From NCBI GenBank assembly GCA_021780975.1, contig JAJXXS010000159.1, forward strand, positions 1-9,011: a DNA stretch of 9,011 nucleotides, given 5' to 3'. Position numbers and translations under genes: made by a program. Under the pieces are notes generated by a model, which saw only the letters and a program-made list of their open reading frames with translations, searched no databases and was not told the DNA's origin. Source of the DNA: Pseudomonadota bacterium. GTDB lineage: Bacteria; Pseudomonadota; Gammaproteobacteria; Burkholderiales; Thiobacillaceae. Of the stretch, positions 1 through 5,456 are shown piece after piece (within the stretch, counting starts at the first letter, position 1; the number at the start of each line of letters is the position of its first letter).

Positions 1-396
1 AAAGGAGCCCGCCGGTGTGGGCCAGCTCGGCTTGCCCAGCCCCACCGGATAAGCGCCCGCGAGCTTGCCCGCCTGGAAGAAGAACAGCATGCGCTGCGGC
101 AGGTTGATGAGGATGCCGTTGTCCAGCGTCTCGGGAACAATGTGGCGGTTGTCGATCAGGAGGCGCTGCCCGGGGTGGATATACCCCTCGTACCTGATGC
201 CGTTGAGGCGCGCGATATCCGTGGCCGACTCGCCGAAGCGCGCCGCGATGGCGATGAGGAAGTCGCCCTTCTGCACGGTGTATTCGAACTGGCCGCCCAC
301 AAGCACATGGGATAAAGACGGCGCGGTGGCTTGCGCATGGGCCGTGTTCAGGCCCAGCAGCAGGGAGATCAATAAGAGTCTGAGCGCTGTCGTCAT
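1..396 (-). CDS. LysM-L,D-transpeptidase (YkuD/ErfK family), N-terminal part
   Basis: The first 132 codons are present; the gene runs off the left edge. Residues 1-21 form a Sec signal peptide with a leucine-rich core and an AHA cleavage site, so the product is periplasmic. Residues about 38-82 are a LysM domain (EYTVQKGD start, DIARLNG middle, HPGQRLLI end) that binds peptidoglycan. From about residue 94 the text GILINLPQRMLFFF and YPVGLGKPSWPTPAGSF is the beginning of a YkuD L,D-transpeptidase domain, as in ErfK/YbiS/YcfS/YnhG. These enzymes make 3-3 crosslinks or attach proteins to the wall. The catalytic HxxxxxxxxxxxxxxxSHGC(I/V)R region lies outside the window, so activity cannot be judged. 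The start is the ATG at 396; the next ATG upstream is closed by an immediate stop. No strong Shine-Dalgarno sequence is visible. Confidence 0.93.
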   Translation of the reverse strand, partial: MTTALRLLLISLLLGLNTAHAQATAPSLSHVLVGGQFEYTVQKGDFLIAIAARFGESATDIARLNGIRYEGYIHPGQRLLIDNRHIVPETLDNGILINLPQRMLFFFQAGKLAGAYPVGLGKPSWPTPAGSF

Positions 397-525
397 GGCA
401 TAAAGGCGCCGCCAGTGGGCGCGCAGTGAGCGTTTTGTTCCGGCCTCCACAGTCTTACAAGCTGCCGGCCAGGCCCCGGCAGGGAAATCCGCTCACGCGA
501 CTCACAGGGGCGGCGCTTGGCCGGG

Positions 526-567
526 CGTGTTGCTCGGCGATATGCGAGCAACACGGCGAGGCTCGCC
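526..567. repeat. Inverted repeats (hairpins) between H-NS-like gene and transpeptidase gene
   Basis: CGTGTTGCTCG at 526-536 is perfectly complementary to CGAGCAACACG at 545-555, an 11-bp stem with an 8-nt loop. A second short palindrome, GGCGAGGCTCGCC at 555-567, overlaps its right arm. The hairpin lies downstream of the H-NS-like gene and upstream of the transpeptidase gene, both on the minus strand. Neither side has the T-run expected of an intrinsic terminator, so it may be an attenuating or mRNA-stabilising structure or a protein site. The rest of 397-608 shows no gene. Confidence 0.5.
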
Positions 568-608
568 AGATTGCGGGAAATGGCTGCTCTGGCGCGCCCA
601 GTGAGCGG

Positions 609-932
609 CTATTTTTTGATCTCGATTTTTTCCAGCTTGCCGCCCGCAGCCAAGAATTCCCTGATCCATTTCGGCTTCGCACCCTTGCCGCCGTGCCAGG
701 TCTGGCTGGGGTCGCGCGGATTGCGATAGCGGGCCGGCAGCTTGGCCTTGGTCGGCGCCTTGGTCCTGGAACGGCGTTTGACGAAACCCAATTCGGACGC
801 GGTGATTTCGTATTGCGCGATCAGAGCTTTTATTGCCTTCAATTTCGTGTCGCGTTCGGCTTCCAGTATGGCTTGCCGCTTCTTCGCCAATTCGGCAATC
901 TGGTTATCGAGTTTCTCAATTTCAGTGGGCAT
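609..932 (-). CDS. H-NS family nucleoid-associated protein
   Basis: A 107-residue protein with the H-NS layout. Residues 1-45 are a charged heptad-rich coiled coil (EIEKLDNQIAELAKKRQ) for oligomerisation. Residues about 50-67 are a basic linker (VKRRSRTKAPTKAK). Residues 68-107 are the DNA-binding tip, with YRNP at 69-72, TWHGGKGAKPKW at 78-89 and a lysine-rich end. The family binds AT-rich DNA in the minor groove and silences foreign genes. Most relatives have a GRGR-type loop; here it is GGKGAKP, with lysines in place of arginines. The start is the ATG at 932, because GGAG lies 7 nt upstream; the longer frame up to 1055 begins with residues unlike the family. It is transcribed away from the AT-rich Rhs/Sel1 genes. 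Family assignment is firm; whether it is the main H-NS or a paralog is unknown. Confidence 0.92.
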   Translation of the reverse strand: MPTEIEKLDNQIAELAKKRQAILEAERDTKLKAIKALIAQYEITASELGFVKRRSRTKAPTKAKLPARYRNPRDPSQTWHGGKGAKPKWIREFLAAGGKLEKIEIKK

Positions 933-1312
933 GCATGACTCCGTCAGGGGGATTGATAAACAAATATATCCAATTGCATTCAGGAACACGCGCTCTTGGG
1001 ACAATGGCGTTTTAATAGGTTCAGGAAAAATAAACAAGAGCGACAGCCTAATCATAGCGTTATTTGATTGATGATTTTTCTCGCGTGGTTAAAAATCGGC
1101 GCCAGGATTCGGGTTGATCGCAGTCAGGCCGCGATTCATTACTTGATGGGAAACGCAAGTTCCTGAGTTTTTCATCGACAACGGCAACGAGGGCAAGGGT
1201 GGGCGCTCGATCCGGGCGATTGCGATGGATATCGTTCATTCGAATTCCGGCGCGCCGGGATTGCCGATTCCGTGGTGTAATCCGGTTGGCTGGCGCCGGT
1301 AAGGACGTGTTA
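933..1312. other. AT-rich divergent intergenic region with repeats
   Basis: This non-coding stretch separates the H-NS-like gene (minus) from the Rhs-tip gene (plus). The part from 933 to about 1100 is clearly AT-rich. It holds the inverted repeat CGCTCTTG (991-998) / CAAGAGCG (1035-1042) and the direct repeat TTCAGGAA (979-986 and 1020-1027). These could be operator sites for the H-NS-like gene. The perfect 12-bp palindrome CCGGCGCGCCGG lies at 1247-1258. No convincing -35/-10 pair was found for either gene. A start-less open frame at 1147-1302 is listed separately. Confidence 0.5.
1147..1302 (+). pseudogene. Possible gene remnant (open frame without a start)
   Basis: After a stop at 1144-1146 this frame reads WETQVPEFFIDNGNEGKGG and continues through RSIRAIAMDIVHSN to WRR and a TAA at 1300-1302. 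The composition looks more protein-like than the other frames here, but there is no start codon near its beginning and I do not recognise the family. Its stop lies just before the ribosome binding site of the Rhs-tip gene. It may be the 3' remnant of a gene broken when this region was acquired, or a chance frame. Confidence 0.2.
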
Positions 1313-1651
1313 ATGCAAGACCCCAACGTGGGCAACATGGCCGTGCGCAACTTGCCGGGGCCGAAGCTACCCGGGATGGCAGCGCCGATGCAGTCGATGC
1401 TGTCCTCTAAGATGCCTGTCTACAACCAGCCGTACCTCTATGCCAATGGGAACCCGCTTCATTGGACAGATCCGAGAGGGGAATGGATATTTCCGGATCT
1501 TGTGGCGCGTTGGTTGAAGCCAGTTTGTATCGCGTGCCACCTCCTCAAGATGCCGCCTGGGCAGGGAGAAGGGGGCCCTGAACCGGTACCGGAGCCGCCA
1601 TCGATAGTACGCCCGAGCCAGACGACAGAACAGCCGAGATGCGGTGGTTGA
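1313..1651 (+). CDS. Short Rhs-repeat-associated core tip protein (orphan Rhs C-terminus)
   Basis: A 112-residue protein. Residues 39-57 match the very end of the Rhs core: QPYLYANGNPLHWTDPRGE, including the junction motif PxxxxDPxG (P48, D53, P54, G56) that separates the conserved shell from the variable toxic tip. The remaining 55 residues are the variable tip: WIFPDLVARWLKPVCIACHLL, then a proline/glutamate-rich tail ending PRCGG. It has three cysteines (72, 75, 110) and no toxin fold I recognise. Residues 1-38 do not resemble the usual Rhs core, so nearly all of the shell is missing. The ATG at 1313 is preceded by AAGGA at a 7-nt distance, so it may be translated as it stands; an upstream GTG at 1199 would give 150 residues but has no support. 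It could be a displaced Rhs-CT module or a dead fragment. Confidence 0.6.
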   Translation: MQDPNVGNMAVRNLPGPKLPGMAAPMQSMLSSKMPVYNQPYLYANGNPLHWTDPRGEWIFPDLVARWLKPVCIACHLLKMPPGQGEGGPEPVPEPPSIVRPSQTTEQPRCGG

Positions 1652-1738
1652 CGATAGTACGAATTGCAGACAGGGCTTGGCAGGCACAAGTTTGCTGAGG
1701 CGAACGGAATCGAAAGCAATAACCGCACAGGTGCGCTA

Positions 1739-2371
1739 ATGGCAGAGATGCAACAATCAATCGAAGACCGTCTGAACTATGCCATTGAACTTGGAAGGAC
1801 GGCTGCGAGCAAGGCATTCGTCTTATTTAAGCAACTGGCGGAGGAAGGATCAGCATGGGCAATGCACCTACTGGCGCGAGCCTACGCATATGGAATGGGG
1901 GTCACGGTCGATCAAGGGGAGGCTGAGAAATGGTATCTGCGTGCCTACCAAGTCGGTTCCGCGCATACAAAATCAATAACAAGTTTTTATTTGGGGTACT
2001 TATATTTATGGCGAAAGGAATACGACAAAGCGATTGAAACCCTGAGAAGCGGGGTTGACTTGGGCTATCCGCCTTCGGGGTATCTATTGGCAGAGTATTG
2101 GAGAAAAGGGCCGGGTGGCAATAAGCAATTGTCACAGGCGCGTGAACTACACGAATGGGCTGCAGCGCGGGGGGATATCGGTTCTAAGTACGCGCTCGTG
2201 CATCTCTACTTGTCTGGTCGTTTTGGGATAGGACAATTTTTCCGAGGGTTATTCCTTTATTGGCGCACGATCAGGGAATATCGCTCGTATCAACGATTGA
2301 AAAATAATTTCCACAAACTTGATAATTGCGAAGAATATGAGTTTATTTTGCGCCATCAAGCCGTTCAATGA
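1739..2371 (+). CDS. Sel1/TPR-like repeat protein, possible partner of the Rhs tip
   Basis: A 210-residue protein built of helical Sel1-like repeats. The clearest is residues about 37-72 (AMHLLARAYAYGMGV, D58, then EAEKWYLRA). Weaker units follow at about 80-108 (FYLGYLYL, YDKAIETLRSG), 109-145 (YPPSGYLLAEY, QARELHEWAAARG) and 146-161. The C-terminus (162-210) is basic and aromatic with no recognisable domain. There is no signal peptide, so it is probably cytoplasmic. Sel1-like repeats serve as protein-binding scaffolds, and such proteins are found as immunity partners next to some secreted effectors. Position directly after an Rhs tip, on the same strand, suggests that role here, but this is inference. 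The ATG at 1739 has AGGTG 5 nt upstream; a TTG at 1664 would add 25 unsupported residues. It is more AT-rich than the backbone genes, which suggests transfer. Confidence 0.75.
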   Translation: MAEMQQSIEDRLNYAIELGRTAASKAFVLFKQLAEEGSAWAMHLLARAYAYGMGVTVDQGEAEKWYLRAYQVGSAHTKSITSFYLGYLYLWRKEYDKAIETLRSGVDLGYPPSGYLLAEYWRKGPGGNKQLSQARELHEWAAARGDIGSKYALVHLYLSGRFGIGQFFRGLFLYWRTIREYRSYQRLKNNFHKLDNCEEYEFILRHQAVQ

Positions 2372-2410
2372 ATCAGGCCCGAGTAAAGCAATATTTCAAC
2401 CGGCTCGAAA

Positions 2411-2467
2411 GTGTCTAGGGACACGCTGAACAAATCGGAACCTCGGGGTCAAGTCTTGCATTACAAC
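2411..2467. repeat. RAYT/REP-like cassette end at island border
   Basis: GGGGTCAAGTCTTGCATTAC at 2445-2464, followed by AACA, resembles a sequence I recall at the ends of REP-associated tyrosine transposase (RAYT, IS200-like) cassettes in proteobacteria; this match is from memory. A short hairpin, GTGTC (2411-2415) / GACAC (2420-2424), lies just before it. The motif ends next to the stop codon of the methyltransferase gene at 2469-2471, where base composition changes from AT-rich to GC-rich. No transposase gene is present, so at most this is a remnant. Confidence 0.4.
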
Positions 2468-2468
2468 A

Positions 2469-3179
2469 TCACCCCCCAATCAAAAACACCGCCGGCCGGT
2501 CCTTCAACCCAGGCACCGCCGCCTTCCGCCACGCCGCGACGCGTAGCGATATCACGCTTTCCCCCTCGCCCGTCAAATCCGCCGCCACCGCCAGCCGGGT
2601 ATCCGGCTGCAGCACCTTGAGCAGCGCGGCGAGCATGGCTTCGTTGCGGTAGGGCGTTTCGATGAAGAGCTGGGTAACGTGCTTCTGCCGGGCGGTTTTT
2701 TCCAGGCTGCGGAGGGCGGTTTCGCGCTCAGGCGGCTTGGTGGGCAGGTAGCCGGCGAAGCAGAACTGCTGGCCGTTCATGCCCGAGGCCATGAGGGCGA
2801 GTAGCAGGGCGGAAGGGCCGACCAGGGGCAGCACGGGGACACTGTGATCGTGGGCGAGGGCGACGAGCGCGGCGCCGGGGTCGGCCACGCCGGGGCAGCC
2901 GGCTTCCGACATCAGGCCGACGTTCCGGCCGTCGAGCAGGGGTTGGAGCAGGTCCAGCAACTGCGTGGCCGGGGTGTGCTCGTTGAGTTCGCTGATATGG
3001 ATCTGCGGCAGAGGCAGGGGATGCGCCGCGGCCTTGAGCACGGCGCGCGCGGTCTTGGCGCGCTCGGCGACGAAATGGTCGAGGCCGCGCAGGGCGGCGA
3101 GGGTCGCGGGGGGCAGCACCTGGGCGGGGTCGCCCGCCGCCAGGGGGGTGGGGATGAGGTAGAGCCGCCCGGCCGCCAC
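2469..3179 (-). CDS. RsmI-like SAM-dependent methyltransferase (tetrapyrrole methylase fold)
   Basis: A 236-residue protein of the tetrapyrrole methylase superfamily, nearest to RsmI, which 2'-O-methylates C1402 of 16S rRNA. The family blocks are all recognisable: RLYLIPTPL (5-13, where RsmI has LYxVxTPIGN), ISELNEHTP (62-70), GLMSEAGCPGVADPG (88-102, the SAM-binding ISDAGTPxISDPG region), PLVGPSALLLALMASG (118-133), FIETPYRN (172-179, RsmI YESPHR) and DLTGEGE (201-207). The missing GNL in the first block and the shorter length (RsmI is about 280) mark it as a divergent relative, so the substrate is uncertain. The start is taken as the GTG at 3179, 11 nt after the dapD stop; a strong ribosome binding site is lacking, and translation may be coupled to dapD. 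The frame continues upstream inside dapD, but that part is not family-like. Confidence 0.85.
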   Translation of the reverse strand: MAAGRLYLIPTPLAAGDPAQVLPPATLAALRGLDHFVAERAKTARAVLKAAAHPLPLPQIHISELNEHTPATQLLDLLQPLLDGRNVGLMSEAGCPGVADPGAALVALAHDHSVPVLPLVGPSALLLALMASGMNGQQFCFAGYLPTKPPERETALRSLEKTARQKHVTQLFIETPYRNEAMLAALLKVLQPDTRLAVAADLTGEGESVISLRVAAWRKAAVPGLKDRPAVFLIGG

Positions 3180-3190
3180 CTTGGGCGCGG

Positions 3191-4018
3191 TCAGATGCCG
3201 CGCAGCAGTTCGTTGATGCCGACCTTGCTGCGCGTCTTGGCGTCCACCTGCTTGACGATGACCGCGCAGTAGAGGCTGTACTTGCCGTCGGAGGAGGGCA
3301 GGTTGCCGCTTACCACCACGGAGCCGGCGGGGATGCGGCCGTAGAGAATCTCGCCCGTCTCGCGGTTGTAGATGCGCGTGCTCTGGCCGATGTACACGCC
3401 CATGGAGATGACGCAATTGTCCTCGACGATGACGCCTTCCACCACTTCGGAGCGCGCGCCGATGAAGCAGTTGTCGCCGATGATGGTGGGGTTGGCCTGC
3501 ACTGGCTCCAGCACGCCGCCGATGCCGACGCCGCCGCTCAAGTGCACGTTCTTGCCGATCTGCGCGCAGGAGCCCACGGTGGCCCAGGTGTCCACCATGG
3601 TGCCTTCGTCCACGTAGGCGCCGATGTTGACGTAGGAGGGCATGAGCACGACGTTCTTGGCGATGTAGGAGCCGCGCCGCGCGGCGGCCGGCGGCACGAC
3701 GCGGAAGCCGCCTTCGCGGAAGTCGCGGCTGTTGTAGTCAGCGAACTTGGAGGGCACCTTGTCGTAGTAGTTGGTGTAGCCGCCCTTGATGAAGGCGTTG
3801 TCCTCCAGGCGGAAGGAGAGCAGCACGGCTTTCTTCACCCACTGGTGGGTGGCCCACTGGCCGTCGATCTTTTCCGCCACGCGCAGCTCGCCGCGGTCGA
3901 GCAGGTCGATGACGGAATTGACCGCCTCTTTCAGCTTGGCATCGGCGTTGCGCGGGGTGATGTCTACGCGGCGCTCGAAGGCGTCTTCGATGAGGGCTTG
4001 CAGTTCCTGCATGTGCAT
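3191..4018 (-). CDS. dapD: 2,3,4,5-tetrahydropyridine-2,6-dicarboxylate N-succinyltransferase
   Basis: A 275-residue enzyme, matching the usual length (about 274). It transfers succinyl from succinyl-CoA to tetrahydrodipicolinate, the committed step of the succinylase route to meso-diaminopimelate and lysine. Residues 1-110 are the N-terminal helical domain. Residues about 115-235 form the left-handed beta helix of hexapeptide repeats, and the C-terminal part ends ELLRGI. The signature EGTMVDTWATVGSCAQIGKN (138-157) and GGVGIGGVLEP (162-172) are the strongly conserved active-site region of DapD, which works as a trimer in the cytoplasm. The start at 4018 is supported by AGGAA 6-7 nt upstream; a second ATG two codons later is possible. 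It follows dapC on the same strand, separated by the 141-bp repeat. Confidence 0.97.
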   Translation of the reverse strand: MHMQELQALIEDAFERRVDITPRNADAKLKEAVNSVIDLLDRGELRVAEKIDGQWATHQWVKKAVLLSFRLEDNAFIKGGYTNYYDKVPSKFADYNSRDFREGGFRVVPPAAARRGSYIAKNVVLMPSYVNIGAYVDEGTMVDTWATVGSCAQIGKNVHLSGGVGIGGVLEPVQANPTIIGDNCFIGARSEVVEGVIVEDNCVISMGVYIGQSTRIYNRETGEILYGRIPAGSVVVSGNLPSSDGKYSLYCAVIVKQVDAKTRSKVGINELLRGI

Positions 4019-4057
4019 GGCGGTTTCCTGAGACGAGTGGATAGGAAGAGAGGTTGG

Positions 4058-4198
4058 CAGGGTGTTGAAAAACGTAGCGAGGGGCGATCAGGCAAGGCGG
4101 AAAACGGCGAAAAAGCGCAGTTTACACGGAGTAAATGAGCATTTTGAGCCGTTTTCCAACGCCGCATCATCGTTCCGCAGTAGTTTTTCAACACCCTG
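4058..4198. repeat. 141-bp palindromic repeat element (MITE-like)
   Basis: The ends are perfect 16-bp inverted repeats, CAGGGTGTTGAAAAAC (4058-4073) and GTTTTTCAACACCCTG (4183-4198). Inside lie two more matched arms: GGAAAACGGC (4099-4108) / GCCGTTTTCC (4148-4157), and TTTAC (4121-4125) / GTAAA (4131-4135). All three pairs are centred on position 4128, so the whole element can fold into one long imperfect hairpin. It encodes no protein. The right end touches the TAA stop of dapC (4199-4201), and the left end lies 40 bp before the dapD start. No clear target-site duplication is visible. This is the architecture of a small non-autonomous mobile repeat; in the transcript it may slow transcription or direct RNA processing between dapC and dapD. 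Confidence 0.8.
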
Positions 4199-5398
4199 TT
4201 AGGCGGCGGTTTCGCGCACGTAGTCGCTGATGCGGTGAGCAGCTTCGACGCAGGCGGGCAGCGCATCCACCAGGGCGATGCGCACATAGCCACGGCCGGG
4301 GTTGCTGCCGGAGGCATCGCGCGCCAGGTAGCTGCCGGGCAGCACGGTGACGTTTCTGCTCTCATAGAGGCCGCGCGCAAAGGCGCAGTCGTCGTCGCCC
4401 GGCACCTTGGCCCACAGGTAGAAGGAGGCATCGGGCACGTCGAATTGCAGGCTGCCCATGAGGATGGGCATGACGGCGGCGAATTTTTCCGCGTACAGGC
4501 GGCGGTTGTCGGCGACGTGCGCCTCGTCCTGCCAGGCGGCCAGGCTGGCGGCCTGCACCACGGGCGACATGGCCGAGCCGTGGTAGGTGCGGTAGAGGAG
4601 GAATTTCTTCATCGCCGCGGCGTCGCCGGCGACGAAGCCGGAGCGCAGTCCGGGCACGTTGGAGCGCTTGGAGAGGCTGTTGAACACCAGGAGGTTCTTG
4701 TTGCCGCGGCCCAGCGCCTGGGCGGCGCTGAGCGCGCCCAGGGAGGGCAGGGCCTCGTCGAAATAGATCTCCGAGTAGCACTCGTCGGCGGCGATGAGGA
4801 AGCCGTGCCGGTCGGACAGTTGGAACAGCTCGCGCCATTGATCGAGTGTCATGACCTTGCCCGTGGGATTGCCGGGCGAGCAGACGTAGGCGAGGTTGAC
4901 CTGTTCCCACAGATCCTCGGGCACGCGCGCAAAATCCATCGCATAGCCATTGTCCGCCGTGGTATTGAGATAGTAGGGCCGCGCGCCGGCCAGCAGCGCC
5001 GCGCCTTCGTAGATCTGGTAGAAGGGATTGGGCGAGAGCACCACGCGGCGGCCGTGGCGGCTGGAGTCGACGGTGGCCTGGGCGATGGCGAAGAGCGCCT
5101 CGCGCGAGCCGTTGACCGGCAGCACCTCGCTGGCCGGATCGAGCTCCACGCCGAAACGGCGCGCGATCCAGGCGGCGATGGCGGCGCGCAGGTCTTCGCG
5201 CCCCTGGGTCGCCGGGTAGACGCTCAGCCCGTCGAGTCCGGCGCACAGGGCGTCGCAGATGAAGGCGGGCGTGGCGTGCTTGGGCTCGCCGATGGAGAGA
5301 TTGATGGCAGAATACTCGGCACTCGGGCGCACCCCCTCGAACAGGGTCTTCAGACGCTGGAAGGGGTAGGGCTGCAGCAGATCCAGTCTGGGGTTCAT
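4199..5398 (-). CDS. dapC: Succinyldiaminopimelate transaminase
   Basis: A 399-residue fold-type I, PLP-dependent aminotransferase, typical length for proteobacterial DapC. It converts N-succinyl-2-amino-6-ketopimelate and glutamate to succinyl-diaminopimelate, the step after DapD. Visible motifs are NLSIGEPKHATP (33-44), PVNGSREALF (94-103), SPGNPTG (174-180, N177 contacting PLP), AADECYSE (203-210, D205 pairing with the pyridine nitrogen), SLSKRSNVPGLRSG (241-254, K244 the Schiff-base lysine and R252 near the phosphate) and R373 (YVRIAL), the likely substrate carboxylate ligand. The start MNPRLDLLQPYPFQRL is the usual N-terminus of the family. No good Shine-Dalgarno sequence precedes it. 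It sits upstream of dapD on the same strand, and the assignment as DapC rather than another aminotransferase is helped by that neighbour. Confidence 0.94.
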   Translation of the reverse strand: MNPRLDLLQPYPFQRLKTLFEGVRPSAEYSAINLSIGEPKHATPAFICDALCAGLDGLSVYPATQGREDLRAAIAAWIARRFGVELDPASEVLPVNGSREALFAIAQATVDSSRHGRRVVLSPNPFYQIYEGAALLAGARPYYLNTTADNGYAMDFARVPEDLWEQVNLAYVCSPGNPTGKVMTLDQWRELFQLSDRHGFLIAADECYSEIYFDEALPSLGALSAAQALGRGNKNLLVFNSLSKRSNVPGLRSGFVAGDAAAMKKFLLYRTYHGSAMSPVVQAASLAAWQDEAHVADNRRLYAEKFAAVMPILMGSLQFDVPDASFYLWAKVPGDDDCAFARGLYESRNVTVLPGSYLARDASGSNPGRGYVRIALVDALPACVEAAHRISDYVRETAA

Positions 5399-5439
5399 GA
5401 CGGATGAAGGCCGGGAGCGCGCGAGTTCGAGAAACCCAA

Positions 5440-5447
5440 ATTATAAC
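5440..5447. promoter_or_regulatory. Overlapping divergent -10 elements between dapC and transporter gene
   Basis: The eight bases ATTATAAC read as a perfect TATAAT on the minus strand (5445-5440) and as TATAAC on the plus strand (5442-5447). The minus element would start dapC transcription near 5433, giving a leader of about 35 nt. The plus element would start near 5454, only a few bases before the transporter ATG at 5457. No convincing -35 hexamer was found on either side. These are the only AT-rich bases in the 58-bp divergent gap, which supports the call. Confidence 0.45.
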
Positions 5448-5456
5448 CAGTCCTCA

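Noticed and set aside
426..938. 170-codon plus-strand frame opposite the H-NS-like gene
   Set aside because: It lies antisense to a recognisable H-NS protein that has a good ribosome binding site; the translation has no recognisable domain.
1060..1239. 59-codon minus-strand frame in the AT-rich gap
   Set aside because: No ribosome binding site, no recognisable domain and no supporting neighbour.
1602..1661. CGATAGTACG direct repeat, two copies 50 bp apart around the Rhs-tip stop
   Set aside because: Many 10-base matches are expected by chance in a window of this size, and no further copies or structure support it.
4235..5407. 390-codon open frame on the plus strand opposite dapC
   Set aside because: It is a shadow of the GC-rich third-position bias of dapC; the translation is a glycine/valine/arginine-rich mix with no domain, whereas dapC has all aminotransferase motifs.
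5397..5456. Upstream ATG as the transporter start, overlapping the dapC start codon
   Set aside because: The added 20 residues are polar and unlike family N-termini, and the candidate promoter lies inside them.
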